Position numbers and translations under genes: made by a program. Shown one piece after another: positions 43,878 through 54,959 of a DNA stretch of 64,000 nucleotides (its first letter is position 1; each line of letters begins with the position of its first letter). The notes under the pieces were generated by a model. That model saw nothing but the letters and a program-made list of their open reading frames with translations, was not told where the DNA came from and did not search any database. The DNA comes from Pelobates cultripes (taxonomy: Eukaryota > Chordata > Amphibia > Anura > Pelobatidae): positions 135,191,672-135,255,671 of the forward strand of contig OW240914.1 of the NCBI GenBank assembly GCA_933207985.1, in the 5' to 3' direction.

Positions 43878-44939
43878 ATTAAAGCCCTTTTTGCCCTCTA
43901 AACAATGGTATATAATATGTGTTGGTGCAATAAATGACAGCAAAAAATGCAAAAAAAACTTGTGTCATTGTGACAAACTTTTGAAGCTGTGTCCTTAATG
44001 GCTAAAACCTCCTTAACCTTTCTGCAGTATTTGACAATGGGGCACTTGGGAATTGAAGAGTGCACTTGAAACATTTTGCAGGACATATAAAAAATGACAT
44101 ATATAGTGCTTAGTGCTGAATACAGGCAGCAAAGCGTAATAGACAAAAACACCCTTGTAACTTTACCACAAATAATCAAGATACCAAATGGGCTTAAAGT
44201 GTCACTCATTGCTGGTTAATCTTGCACCAATAGGACACTTCAGAGAACAGCTGGTAGCCGGTATAGTACTGGGTCAGTGATCCAACATGAAGTAATCTGG
44301 AACACTTTGTTTTAAATTAAATGGAAAAAAAGGGAATATATTTAAGTGGTGGATTACTGACCCAGCACTATACTGGTTACTGACTGTGTACTGAAATGTT
44401 CCATTGGTGGGAGATTATACTGCTCATTACATTGTGAGTATAAGACAGTCAAATTATTAGTAATACTCTTACGTCCTCCATGGAAGCTGCTTTCTGAAGA
44501 GGGGATAATTCTGCTCATGCTGGTTAGTATTGAGCTAGTTAGACAGATCTTAATTACGTGTGTGTTCTCTTTTTACGTTATTTCCTATGCTTGTAGTAAT
44601 TGAATTTACACTATATATATATACATACTGCACACAAAAATAAACAACACAATGTAACTCCAAGTCAATCACAACTTCTGTGAAATCAAACTGTCCACTA
44701 AGGAAGCAACACTGAGTGACAATCAATTTCACATGCTGTTGTGCAAATGGGATAGACAGCAGGTGGAAATTATAGGCAATTAGCAAGACACCCCCAATAA
44801 AGGAGTGGTTGTGCAGGCAGACCACTTCTCAGTTCCTATGCTTCCTGGCTGATGTTTTGGTCACTTTTGAATGCTGGCGGTGCTTTCACTCTAGTGGTAG
44901 CATGAGACGGAGTCTACAACCCACATAAATGGCTCAGGT
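43878..44939. other. No gene seen; one weak inverted repeat
   Basis: 44212-44285 (ttaatcttgcaccaatagga ... gtactgggtcagtgatcca) pairs imperfectly with 44350-44415, a probable decayed MITE. The rest is AT-rich unique sequence. Confidence 0.4.
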
Positions 44940-46457
44940 AATGCAGCTCAGGGCCGCCATCAGGGCATGACAACCGTAATGGTTGTCATGGGCCCGGCGG
45001 TCCTGGGGGCCCGGACTGCTCAGGTCGTCCGGGCCCCACATTCAGTGGGTACATACCGGGTCGCAGGGGGGAAATTTAAGGGAGGGAGGGGGAGGAAGAA
45101 TGGGCAGAAGGGGGAGGAGGAAGGAAATTTGGAGAGGAAGGAAATTTGAGGGAGGTGAGGGAGAGGAAGGAAATTTGAGGGAGGGGAGGGAGAGGAAGGA
45201 AATTTTGAGGGAGGAAGGAAATTTGAGGGGGGGAGGGAGGAAGGAAATTTGAGGGAGGGGGAGAAGAAGGAAATGAGAGGGAGGGGGAGAAGAAGGAAAT
45301 GAGAGGGAGGGGGAGAAGAAGGAAATGAGAGGGAGGGGGGGAAGAAGGAAATTGGAGGGGGGGAGAAGTCAATGAGAGGGAGGGGGAGAAGAAGGAAATT
45401 GGAGGGGGGGAGAAGAAGAAGAAAAATTGGAGGGGAGAGAAGGGCCTGGAGGGGAGAAGAAGGAAGTTGGAGAGGGAGGGGGAGAAGAAGGAAATTGGAG
45501 GGTGGGGGAGAAGAAGGAAATTGGAGGGGTGGAGAAGAAGGAAATTGGAGGGGGGGAGAAGAAGGAAATTGGAGAGGGAGCGGGGTAGAAGGAAATTGGA
45601 GAGGGAGTGGGAGAAGAAGGAGAGGAGGGGAGAATAAAGAAATTGGAGAGAGGGGGAGAAGAAGGAAATTGGAGGGGGGGAGGGGGAGAGATTGACATCC
45701 ATCACACACACACACACAATGCACCCCTTGCACACAGAAAAACAAACAATGCATTACACACAGACACACATACACAAGCAATGCATCCCTTACACACAGC
45801 AAACACACAATGCACCCCTTACACACACTCAATGCTTCCCTTACAGACGCACACACTGCATCCCATACATACACAAACTCACCTTGCAGCCCTTACACAT
45901 ACAAACACAGATTCACACAATGCATTCCTTACACACATCAGGACATCCCCCCACACACACTCCACCCCTTGTGAACAAACTCATTGGTGGAACATGAAGG
46001 TGGATCCTGGGCCCCAGACATTGAGCTGTGTAAAGGGCCCTCAAAAAAATTGAGCTGCTTCCCGTTGATCCCAGAACATTGATTTTTGTGACCACAGTTA
46101 CAAACCGCCTCCAGAGAGCCTGTTCTACACCAGACCAGTGGAGCCAGACTGCAGCTAGAGCCTATCATCATCCTCATCTGGTTGTAAGTAGGCAATCTAG
46201 TATATTATTCGTGGCACTAATCTCTAATTTACCTCACATTAAAGGGACACTATAGTCCCCAGAACCACTGCAGCTTAATGTAGTGGTTCTGGTGTCTAAC
46301 CTGTCCCTGCAGGCCTTTTAATGTAAACACGGCGGCACTGCAGCACTGGTGTTAGTTAACATGTCAGATCATATGGGTGGGGCATTGTGATGTCACATGG
46401 GGGGGCGGCAAACTTTACTTTTGCCTAGGGCGGCAAAAATCCTTGCACCGGCCCTGC
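44940..46457 (-). mobile_element. Large non-autonomous composite element, copy B
   Basis: Opposite-facing relative of 28692-31030. Its right end is gggcggcaaaaatccttgca then ccggccctg. It holds T2-type modules (46240-46340), 'gatcccagaacattgatttt', a CA array (45695-45960) and a purine tract (45060-45690). Its left end has a hairpin (atgacaaccgtaatggttgt then catgggcccggcgg). No protein is encoded. Confidence 0.65.
45060..45690. repeat. 630-bp polypurine tract
   Basis: Units of about 26-30 bases, gaagaaggaaattggagggg and gagggagggggagaagaagg, nearly free of C and T. Long minus-strand Ser/Pro/Leu/Phe frames and plus-strand Gly/Arg/Glu frames are low-complexity artefacts. Confidence 0.92.
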
Positions 46458-46594
46458 AGACACTGCATTCCTGTATGGATCAGCAGCTTTAAGTGACTTG
46501 GGTGCATGGGGGCCAGACCTTGAGCTGTGTCAGTCTCTACAATTTCTGATGGCAGTTCTGATGCAGTTTCATCTGTGATGGCACACAATGCGAA

Positions 46595-46930
46595 GTGTGG
46601 CAAGTTAGTTTGCTGTGTCTGTCAGCGTAGTGTCCAGAGCATGGAGGTGCTACCAGGAGACAGGCCAATACATCAGGAGACGTGGAGGAGGCCGTAGGAG
46701 GGCAACAACCCAGCAGCAGGACCGCTACCTCTGCCTTTGTGCAAGGAGGAACAGGAGGAGCACTGCCAGTGCCCTGAAAAATGACCTCCAGCAGGCCACA
46801 AATGTGCATGTATCTGCTCAAACGGTCAGAAACAGACTCCATGAGGGTGGTATGAGGGCACGATGTCCACAGGTGGGGGTTGTGCTTACAGCCCAACACC
46901 GTGCAGGACGTTTGGCATTTGCCAAAGAAC
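46595..46930 (+). pseudogene. Tc1/mariner transposase, N-terminal part
   Basis: About 110 residues: [53 protein letters not shown] and [10 protein letters not shown]. It ends [15 protein letters not shown]. This is the paired-type DNA-binding half of a Tc1 transposase, ending just before the first catalytic Asp. A minisatellite begins at once after FAKE. It is a different family from the copy at 7496-8725. Confidence 0.85.
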
Positions 46931-47291
46931 CCCCTGTTACAACCCACTACCCCCCGTCACTGCCCCTCCACCCCCAATTCCCTGTCACTGCCCTTCCATC
47001 CCCCTACCCCCTGTTTCTACACCCTCTACCCCCTGTTACTGCCCCTCCATCCCCGTATGACCTGTCACTGCCCCTCCACCTCCCTACTCCGTCACTGCCA
47101 CTCCATCCCCCTACCCCCTGTTACTACCCCCTCTACTTCCTGTTACTGACCCTCCACCCCCTACCCCTGTAACTGCCCCTCCATCCCCCTACCCCCATTA
47201 CTACCCCCTACCCACTGTCACTGCCCCGCACTCCCTACCACCTTTTACTGCCCCTTCATCCCTGTATGACCTGTCACTGCCCCTCCACCCC
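46931..47291. repeat. C-rich minisatellite running into the gap
   Basis: Units of about 24-30 bases, cccctgttactgcccctcca and tccccctacc, with variants cctgtcactg and ccctactccg. The array stops at the N run, so its true length is unknown. Confidence 0.9.
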
Positions 47292-47391
47292 NNNNNNNNN
47301 NNNNNNNNNNNNNNNNNNNNNNNNNNNNNNNNNNNNNNNNNNNNNNNNNNNNNNNNNNNNNNNNNNNNNNNNNNNNNNNNNNNNNNNNNNN
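47292..47391. other. Assembly gap (100 N)
   Basis: Exactly 100 N, the usual placeholder for a gap of unknown size. It separates a minisatellite from the end of a gypsy pol gene, so much of that retrotransposon may be hidden here. Confidence 0.98.
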
Positions 47392-47393
47392 TC

Positions 47394-47615
47394 TGGGCAC
47401 TAAAGAAACTCACCCCATATTTGTACGGGCAGGAATTTACTCTAATCACCGACCATAACCCTCTGGTATGGCTGAATAGAGTAGCTGGAGACAATGGGCG
47501 TTTATTAAGATGGAGCCTCGCACTGCAACCCTATAACTTCTCTATCCAATACCGCCCTGGCAAATTTAATGGAAATGCCGATGGTCTGTCCAGACAAACA
47601 GAACTATTACCCTAA
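47394..47615 (+). CDS. Gypsy pol, RNase H C-terminal end (partial)
   Basis: Seventy-three residues from the gap to a stop: WALKKLTPYLYGQEFTLITD, HNPLVWLNRV, RLLRWSLALQPYNFSIQYRP and GNADGLSR, then QTELLP. TDHNPL and YRPG...NADGLSR are standard Ty3/gypsy RNase H motifs. The frame is open with no lesion. In most gypsy elements integrase follows; here the stop comes 6 residues after LSR, close to the polypurine tract. Confidence 0.92.
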   Translation, partial: WALKKLTPYLYGQEFTLITDHNPLVWLNRVAGDNGRLLRWSLALQPYNFSIQYRPGKFNGNADGLSRQTELLP

Positions 47616-47693
47616 CAATGGACCGGACAGCCCCAAGTTGACCCGAAAAGGATCAATCCGGGTCTGCCGGGGTGTTCCACAAAAGGGGAGCAG

Positions 47694-48536
47694 TGTAACA
47701 GGACTTCACCAGCACCACAGCCCTGTGGACTAAAACAGTGAAAATGGCGAAATTATTGCAAGGGAATATCATTACTGGAGAATACAGCCGTTCGCCTGGT
47801 TCAGACGAATCCCTTTGTCTGAGAATAGGTGGCCGCCATTTCGGGACTTTACACGTGTTCGCGGCCATCTTACGCACGAACGGCGGTGTTTGCCTGTGAG
47901 CGCATGGAACTAAAAACGGATACGCAAACAGGCGAACACCGCTGAGACCTCCAGGAGCTCGTAAGTTCGTGCTGAAACCACACAACGACCGGCCGTTCGG
48001 TAGTTTTGTTTAAGCATGCATGGGGATTCAGGCGAACGGCAGGATTACTGTGGAGGGCAAGGGGTTCGTGGGGTTTTTATTCACGAACGGGGACCGACCG
48101 CAAGGCCAAAACTTGTGGAACTCTTTACGGCTGAAAATCCTGTGCGGTCGGTCAAAACTTCAAAGACCCATAACTCCCGAACCCCACAACCGAATGACTT
48201 GAAATTTGAATATGTTATTCCCCTGAGTGGTAGCTATTAAGCGGTGCTGGACTTAAAGGTGTACCCCCTGTTTTTGAGGTACATCCAGAATGTGGGTAAA
48301 TTTAGGTACGTTATAATTATGTTATATGTTTATCTGAGGGGAGGAGACGTGGGGGTGTTACCCTGTGTGTAATTGGTTATTTTCATCCTCCCCCTGGGAG
48401 TGTCCTGTGTGTACTTGTTCCTAATAAAAGCAGGCTGGTTCTCCCAGACCTCAGATCTTCTTGACCCTGCAAAACGTAGCCTTGTCTCGTTCTTGGAAGG
48501 GGATTATTTGGGAAATGTTATTCTGCTCCTGTTACA
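47694..48536 (+). repeat. 3' LTR, 843 bp
   Basis: Starts TGTAACAGG and ends CCTGTTACA, perfect inverted tips. U3 is rich in cgaacg/cgttcg words (ggccgttcggtagttttg). A poly(A) signal sits in ttcctaataaaagcagg (48418-48434). R-U5 includes tagccttgtctcgttcttgg. The 5' LTR is not in the window, so no age estimate is possible. Confidence 0.92.
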
Positions 48537-48639
48537 GCTGAACCTGACTTTTACTCTGGATATCGTGAATGGGATTATACCAGCTTACTTCTCCACAGCA
48601 GCTTGCAGGGAAAAAGGACGTCTCCAACGGCCGATACCC

Positions 48640-48990
48640 TCTCTCTACCAGGGTAGCCGTTACACACCATCTCTTTAGGAAATCTTATGGCCTCCCAGAG
48701 TAACCTCTACCTTACATACATGTCTCTTACTCTCTCCTAAAGGGCAGCACTAAACCCTCTCCTCCAGCTCTGCTTCACTCCCACCTTATTATATTGATAT
48801 TCCCGGTCCTATTGTGTTTTACACCCCACCTCCTATAGACTGTAAGCTCATTTGAGCAGGGCCCTCTTCAACCTATCGTTCCTGTAAGTTTTCTTGTAAT
48901 TGTCCAATTTATAGTTAAACCCCCCCATAATATTGTAAAGCGCTACAGAATCTGTTGGCGCTATATAAATGGCAATAATAATAATAATAA
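48640..48990 (+). mobile_element. L2-like LINE 3' end
   Basis: Contains ccatctctttaggaaatctt (residues HLFRKSYGLP in the LINE frame), 'gtaagctcatttgagcaggg', 'gtaaagcgctacagaatctg', 'gcgctatataaatggcaata' and a final (AAT)n. It matches, in opposite orientation, the tail at 1205-1345. Confidence 0.8.
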
Positions 48991-50263
48991 GTATCTCAAT
49001 TATGTATTTTAATGAAGCATCTCAATAAAGTATCATCATGCGTCCAGGATCGTCTCGGAAGGGAACCCAAAGACCCAATATAATTGTTATTTTTGGGGTT
49101 ATAGTTTCTGTTATCTGGCAGTTAAAAATATAGATGAACACTTTGCTCAAATTTGCCATGGGATGTTTGTTAAAATTCTCCATCGTAAACGATAAACTGA
49201 AACAAATAAGAGACAACTTTATTTGAATCTAATATTTATATATTGATGCCTCCTGCTTATACCTTAGATTACGCATATCAGACGAAGCAGGCATGCTGCA
49301 AACATGCTACAAGATCCTATGTCTCACAGAATATTCTATGCTGACACAGTGACATGGCAGAGATTATCAGGGATTACAGCACAAAGACAATGATAGTGGC
49401 TGACAATAACTGCCAAAAATACTTCTAACTAGAAAATACAATTAAACAACACCTTCTATTTTAGATTCTGTAATAAATCTATTTATGAAGATTTAAAAAA
49501 AAAACAAGAGTTTGGTGGTAAATAATTAATGGTGGTAAAATAATTAATAATACTTAAATGTGGTGTCTGTTGTTTTACAGGTGTTACCATGCCATGAAAA
49601 TATATAGAGGAAAAAAGATATATTGTGCCATATCAATCATTATCTAAAATATAATGAGTACAATGTGCCACTCACAATATCTGGAGTCTCGTTGGCTCAC
49701 AGCGTATTGCTCTCCTTTACACCCGTATTGCGAGTCAGTGAAGAGGCTCCGAATATTGTGATATTTATGAAATTCACCAGAAAACAGAGGCTTGACATTT
49801 AAAGGTTTGCTCTTTAAATGCAATTATATGAAAGGATGTGCAACTATAACCACTTAATCCAGTGTGTGGTGCAAGGCCCCTGTCTGTGCAGTATTTTAGC
49901 ACAAAGTGCTGCGAGGAAAGAGATATTTTATCGTTGTTGATCTACCTCCGGCTCTTGTCAGTCAGCCAGCTGGAAGCTATGAAGGCTGGCGGTGTCATTT
50001 TTTCCCAAACAGCGTTAGTACATCCATGCATGGGCTGTTTTTTACCACGTTTTTTATAAATCTACCACCTTGTGTCTGCAATGTTTCTTTAAGAGAAGCA
50101 TGTGACATGTGGCATTCCAGCTCAGCAAGTAATGTGGGACACTGACATTTAGAAACTGCATTTTGAAACAAAAGATGTATTTTAGATGCCTTAATTATAT
50201 ACGTTAAAAATATCCATTTATCAACCTATAGTTTCCCCTATGTATTACTGGTTGTCTAATCAA
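48991..50263. other. Unique-looking non-coding sequence
   Basis: No repeat family and no exon was recognised. Balanced AT-rich text with an A-run at 49497. It could hold regulatory sequence, but nothing specific is visible. Confidence 0.4.
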
Positions 50264-50652
50264 AGGGACACTATAGGCACCCAGACCATTTCATCTAACT
50301 GAAGTGGTCTGGGTGCAGTCTCCCAGTTTTAGAGAAACTGAAATAATTTCATTGCAGGACTAAGACTGCCTCTGGTGACTGTCTACCAGACTGCCACTAG
50401 GGGCGCTTCCCGCAATTTCACTGAGTTTAACTCTGTAAAACAACGCTGGATGTCCTCATGCTGTGTATGAAGACGTCCAGTGTCTTGCAAAACCCCATAG
50501 GAAGCCATTGAGTCAATGCTTTCATATGGGGAAGGTCTAATGCACGCAAATTCGAATTAGGTTCCCGTATGCTGAGGTACGAGAAGGAGGGGTCCGATCC
50601 AGAACAGGGGGACCATTTTGTATTCATATCACTATAGTGTTCCTTTAAGAAT
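50264..50652. mobile_element. T2-type MITE
   Basis: Left end caaagggacactataggcac, with a perfect subterminal hairpin (cccagaccatttcatctaac / tgaagtggtctggg). Right end cactatagtgttcctttaa. Internal block 'gactgccactaggggcgctt' is shared in style with 39380-39400. Left TTAA has decayed to TCAA. Confidence 0.82.
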
Positions 50653-50974
50653 GTAGATACTTTATGTGAATTTTTATTCAACTTTGTATCTACCTTTTTC
50701 TCAGTATTCAAATTAATTCATTTAATTTACCAGTTACTCTTGATTTTATATCACAAATAAAATATCGACAGAATCTTAACAAATGTTGTTTTTGAAGCAA
50801 AAATTACAAATACTTTTAGATGTAATGTCTTTTTAAAATATCTATATTTTATCTCTACTGTTTGACAGAAAGTCAACTGTTACACGGGGAGTAAAAGGAG
50901 GGGGGGGGGTTAATTATTTGGCGTGCATCTCACTAAGTTTTCTTTTAAAGGCATTATTTGCTACACTGATTTTA

Positions 50975-51440
50975 ATGAGAAATGTGTGTGTATGTTTGTG
51001 TGCGTGCATGCATGTGTGTGTGAGTGTATGTGTGTGTGTGTGAGAGTACATGTGTTTGTGCGTGCGTGTATGAGTGAGTGTGTGTGTATGTGAGTGTGTG
51101 TGCATGCATGCATGTGTGTGTGAGTGTATGTGTGTGTGTGTGTGAGTGTATGTGTGAGTGTGTGTGAGTGCATTTTTGTGTGTGTGTGAGTGTATGTGTG
51201 AGTGTGTGTGAGTGCATTTTTGTGTGTGTGTGTGCATGCATGCATGTGTGTGTGAGTGTATGTGTGTGTGTGTGTGAGTATATGTGCATGCGTGTATGTG
51301 TGTGTGTGCATGTGTGAGTGTATGTGTGAGTGTGTGTGAGTGCATTTTTGTGTGTGTGTGAGTGTATGTGTGAGTGTGTGTGAGTGCATTTTTGTGTGTG
51401 TGTGAGTGTATGTGTGAGTGTGTGTGAGTGTATGTGTGTG
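50975..51440. repeat. TG-rich array (tgtgtgtgagtgtatgtgtg)
   Basis: Higher-order units of 36-60 bases combining tgtgagtgtatgtgtgagtg, gagtgcatttttgtg and gtgcatgcatgcatgtg. Long His-Thr frames are artefacts. Confidence 0.93.
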
Positions 51441-51856
51441 TGTACCTCTTTAAATTCAAATACAATAATTACACTTTCAATATTTGTATAATGGCCTGTT
51501 ATTTTCCTTATACACCACTATTAAACAAACACATAACACATTTCTCTAAGCTTGCCAGTAACATTAGACTGATAAATTAGGCCTCTTAGGCAGAGATGTT
51601 ACAGATTTGACATTACGCTTTCACTGTACTAACCGTTTCCTCCTAATCCGATCACCGTCTATTCGTCTATTTTATAGAAAACACCAGCAAGGTTCCAACG
51701 AGACCAGTTTGGCATAAAACCAACGCTGAGGAGATACAAAACTTGCCAATCTTTGTCATTTATTGTCTATTTTCTTTTTCCTTGCCCAAAGTGGCATCTT
51801 TCCCTCGCCAACTCTCTCTGTATGGTCATTCTGTGCGTTATGTGTCAGTAAATCCT
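51441..51856. other. Unique-looking non-coding sequence
   Basis: No repeat and no exon recognised. Confidence 0.4.
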
Positions 51857-51936
51857 TTAACCCCTTAAGGACATATGACATGTGTGACATGTCATGATTC
51901 TCTTTTATTCCAGAAGTTTGGTCCTTAAGGGGTTAA
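51857..51936. mobile_element. 80-bp MITE with TTAACCCCTTAAGGAC ends
   Basis: ttaaccccttaaggac at the left and gtccttaaggggttaa at the right are perfect 16-base inverted repeats. Inside is the palindrome acatgtgtgacatgt. These are the same tips as the 3.3-kb element at 40590-43877, so this is its smallest derivative in the window. Confidence 0.9.
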
Positions 51937-52159
51937 AGAAATTTCCCTTCACAGAACAAATGAAAGTTATAAAGGTTGCTTTGGAGGGTAGGGGTGGAGA
52001 GTTAACCGCTTCACTGAAAGAGAAACCAGTAAGACCGCGTCCCGCTCCCCTCGGGGGCGGTTTGGGTTAGTATGTGAGACGCAGGCAGACTGTTTATAAT
52101 GTTACTTGTGTTATATAACGTTGAAGCGCTGAATTATAATCTGCAACATTATTTACCAC

Positions 52160-53022
52160 ATTAAACGATGGACAGGGTTAAAGGCAGGACATTTACAGGT
52201 ACGTACAGGCAGTACAGGGTTAATGGCAGGTCATTCACAGGTAAGTACAGACAATACAGGGTTAATGACGGTCATTCACAGGTAAGTACAGACAATACAG
52301 GGTTAATGACGGTCATTTACAGGTAAGTACAGGCAATACAGGGTTAATGGCAGATCATTTACAGGTAAGTACAGACAATGCAGGGTTAATGGCAGGAAAT
52401 TTACAGGTAAGTACGGACAATGCAGGGTTAATGGCAGGACATTTACAGGTAAGTACAGGCAATACAGGGTTAATGGCAGGACATTTACAGGTAAGTACAG
52501 GCAGTACAGGGTTAATGGCAGCGTCATGTACAGGTAAGTACAGACAATACAGGGTTAATGGCAGATCATTTACAGGTAAGTACAGACAATGCAGGGTTAA
52601 TGGCAGGAAATTTACAGGTAGGTACGGACAATGCAGGGTTAATGGCAGGACATTTACAGGTAAGTACAGGCAATACAGGGTTAATGGCAGGACATTTACA
52701 GGTACGTACAGGCAGTACAGGGTTTATGGCAGCGTCATGTACAGGTAAGTACAGACAATACAGGGTTAATGGCAGATCATTTACAGGTAAGTACAGACAA
52801 TGCAGGGTTAATGGCAGGAAATTTACAGGTAAGTACAGACAATACTGGATTAATGGCAGGTCATTCACAGGTAAGTACAGGCAGTACAGGGTTAATGACG
52901 GTCATTTACAGGTAAGTACAGACAATACTGGGTTAATGGCAGGAAATTTACAGGTAAGTACAGACAATGCAGGGTTAATGGCAGGAAATTTACAGGTAAG
53001 TACAGACAATACAGGGTTACAT
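52160..53022. repeat. 42-bp minisatellite with splice-donor consensus
   Basis: About 20 units of ggttaatggcaggacattta then caggtaagtacagacaatac ag. Point variants (gacaat/ggcagt, cagg/gcgt) and a 1-2 base length change occur in some units. 42 is a multiple of three, so 14-residue repeats stay open on both strands; no coding function is implied. Confidence 0.95.
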
Positions 53023-53250
53023 AGTTACATAGTTACATAGCTGAAAAGAGACTTGCGTCCATCAAGTTAATGTTAGGTAAGTGGTTGGTAATACAGTGAT
53101 TGTCCCACTAGTAACATATACAGTCAATAGATGTTATAACTACCAAAGGATCGAATAATAACACAGACCAAAGGAATGGATTTAGACCTGGCCACAATAA
53201 GTCACTACATTAGGAAAAACTGGTCATTTTAAAAATAAACCTGCCCCCAA
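53021..53250 (-). mobile_element. CR1-like LINE 3' end
   Basis: gttacatagttacatagtta then catagctgaaaagagacttg. On the minus strand this is the (ACTATGTA)n octamer tail that ends CR1 elements, preceded by 'gacgcaagtctcttttcag'. Only the tail and some flanking bases remain. Confidence 0.65.
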
Positions 53251-53274
53251 GAAGTTCCCTTCTGACTGTAATCA

Positions 53275-53762
53275 TCTGTCATTCTGTCTGTCAGTCCATC
53301 TGTCTCTGTCTGTCTGTCTGTCAGTCAATCTTTCAGTCTGTCTGTCTGTTTTTAGGGTCTGTCATTTTTTCAGTCTGTCTGTCTGTATGTAGGGACTGTC
53401 TCTCAGTCTGTCTGTCGGGTCTGTCGCTCAGTCTCTCAGTCTGTCTGTCAGTCTGTCCATCTGTCTGTCTACCAGTCTCTCTCTCTCTCTCAGCCTGTCT
53501 GTCAGTCTGTCAGCCTGTCTCTCTCTCTCTCAGTCTCTCAGTCTGTCTGTAAGTCTGTCCATCTGTCTGTCTACCAGTCTCTCTCTCTCTCTCAGTCTGT
53601 CTGTCAGTCTGTCAGCCTGTCTCTCTCTCTCTCAGTCTGACTGTCAGTCTGTCAGCCTGTCTCTCTCTCTCTCTCAGTCTGTCTGTAAGTCTGTCCATCT
53701 GTCTGTCTACCAGTCTCTCTCAGTCTGTCTGTCAGTCCGTCCGTCCGTCCGTCTATTGTTCT
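53275..53762. repeat. (TCTG)n-based microsatellite
   Basis: Runs of tctgtctgtctg, cagtctgtc and ctctctctc in higher-order units of about 115 bases (gtctgtccatctgtctgtct accagtctct recurs at 53450, 53560 and 53690). Confidence 0.93.
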
Positions 53763-53859
53763 TTCTTTCTCAATTGGTTTAGCTACATCTAGATATTTAT
53801 ACATAGACTTTGCAAAGTACATATTTATATCTACATTTGAACAGTAGCTTAACAACATG

Positions 53860-54620
53860 CAGAGATTCATTGGATTAGGGGCCTCTGGGAAATTTTAAAA
53901 TCCTTTTAATAGCTCGGGCGCTTAATAATTTGCTCCTGCAGGTTTTAACGATACTCTTTGGAGCTTTCAGAACGTGCTGTGTATAGCAGTCCTCTCCCTC
54001 CCTCGAATAAACCCTTTTGGCTGGAACACAGGAGAAAAACAATACACTAATGAAATGATACAATTTACAAGACCGCGGTGGATGGCGAGCAGTTTGCGCC
54101 AGCTTTCCACGTACTCACGAACGAGTCATTCTGATAATGAAACACATGGCAAAGTATGGAGGGGGGCAGGCATTAGTCGAAAATATAAATAAAATAAATG
54201 TAATCAAGAAGGAATGAGGGCCCTTCCTCATAATGAATTGTTTTTATTGTAACATAAAACTACGCAGTTCCCACCTATTGGAAAAAAAGGGCGGTTTAAC
54301 AAGGTGGCGTGCTATAATTGAACTCTCTCTAAACCGTTTATGAGGATGTAATGCTCAGCAATATTTCAATAAGAAGGTTCATGTATTATTTAATGCTCTT
54401 TTTAATACCTGCAACATGTTTCCAGCAGAGGCGACCCAGTCTAGCCAGAGAGATGAGGATTGGGTGCCATTAAAAAAAAAAAAAAAATCTTTCTTTGGCA
54501 TTAATTAAGAACGGAGTTTAATTGGAAAAATGTTGCAAGCGGGCAGTCTAGACTTGAAATCACATGATGGCAAAGGTGATTAAAGATATTAAGGTATGCT
54601 GGAGGTTAACCGCTTCCATG
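53860..54620. other. Non-repetitive block, candidate conserved non-coding element
   Basis: About 750 bases free of any repeat family seen elsewhere in the window, with no exon signature. TAAT-type homeodomain cores recur (cttaataatttg, gaaatgatacaattta, gcattaattaagaacg, gtttaattgg). This texture is typical of vertebrate regulatory elements, but conservation cannot be judged from one sequence. Confidence 0.35.
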
Positions 54621-54959
54621 CCAGGAATGGAGACCACTGAAATATCAAATAGATAATATCTCACCTACTTCTGGGATTCTAGAGATCCATATCCCACCCA
54701 GCTGTCTGTGGAAGTCTTTTTTATCTGGTAAATCGTTTTATATTGTAGTTTAATTGTATTAAAGGTATTTATCTTCCAAGCAGAAACAACGTAACGAAGG
54801 CCTTCTAAACTCTAAGACAATGTGTATTCTCACTCCGATATTGAGAAAAGATCCCCACTTCGAAGAGAAATATGTTTTATTAAGAAGGATTTAGCCTTTT
54901 TGCGGACTCATGAGCAAAAGGAATTGGTAGAAAACACGGAAAAAAGAAAAAATGCTTGT

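Larger units (their letters stand above)
47392..48536 (+). mobile_element. Ty3/gypsy retrotransposon, 3' end with LTR
   Basis: The end of pol (RNase H) emerges from the gap, then 65 bases, then the polypurine tract acaaaaggggagcag (47679-47693), then the 3' LTR. The upstream pol and 5' LTR are not in view. The LTR shares words with the solo LTR at 41450-42663 and the fragment at 56415-56762. Confidence 0.92.

Noticed and set aside
45020..45874. 284-codon minus-strand frame rich in Ser/Pro/Phe/Leu
   Set aside because: Translation of the purine tract in a non-autonomous repeat; no exon signals.
50914..51465. 183-codon His/Thr frame
   Set aside because: TG-array artefact; both strands and several frames are open.
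52347..53040. 14-residue protein repeats, e.g. VSTDNAGLMAG
   Set aside because: A 42-bp satellite unit keeps every frame open. Both strands look equally protein-like, so there is no coding evidence.
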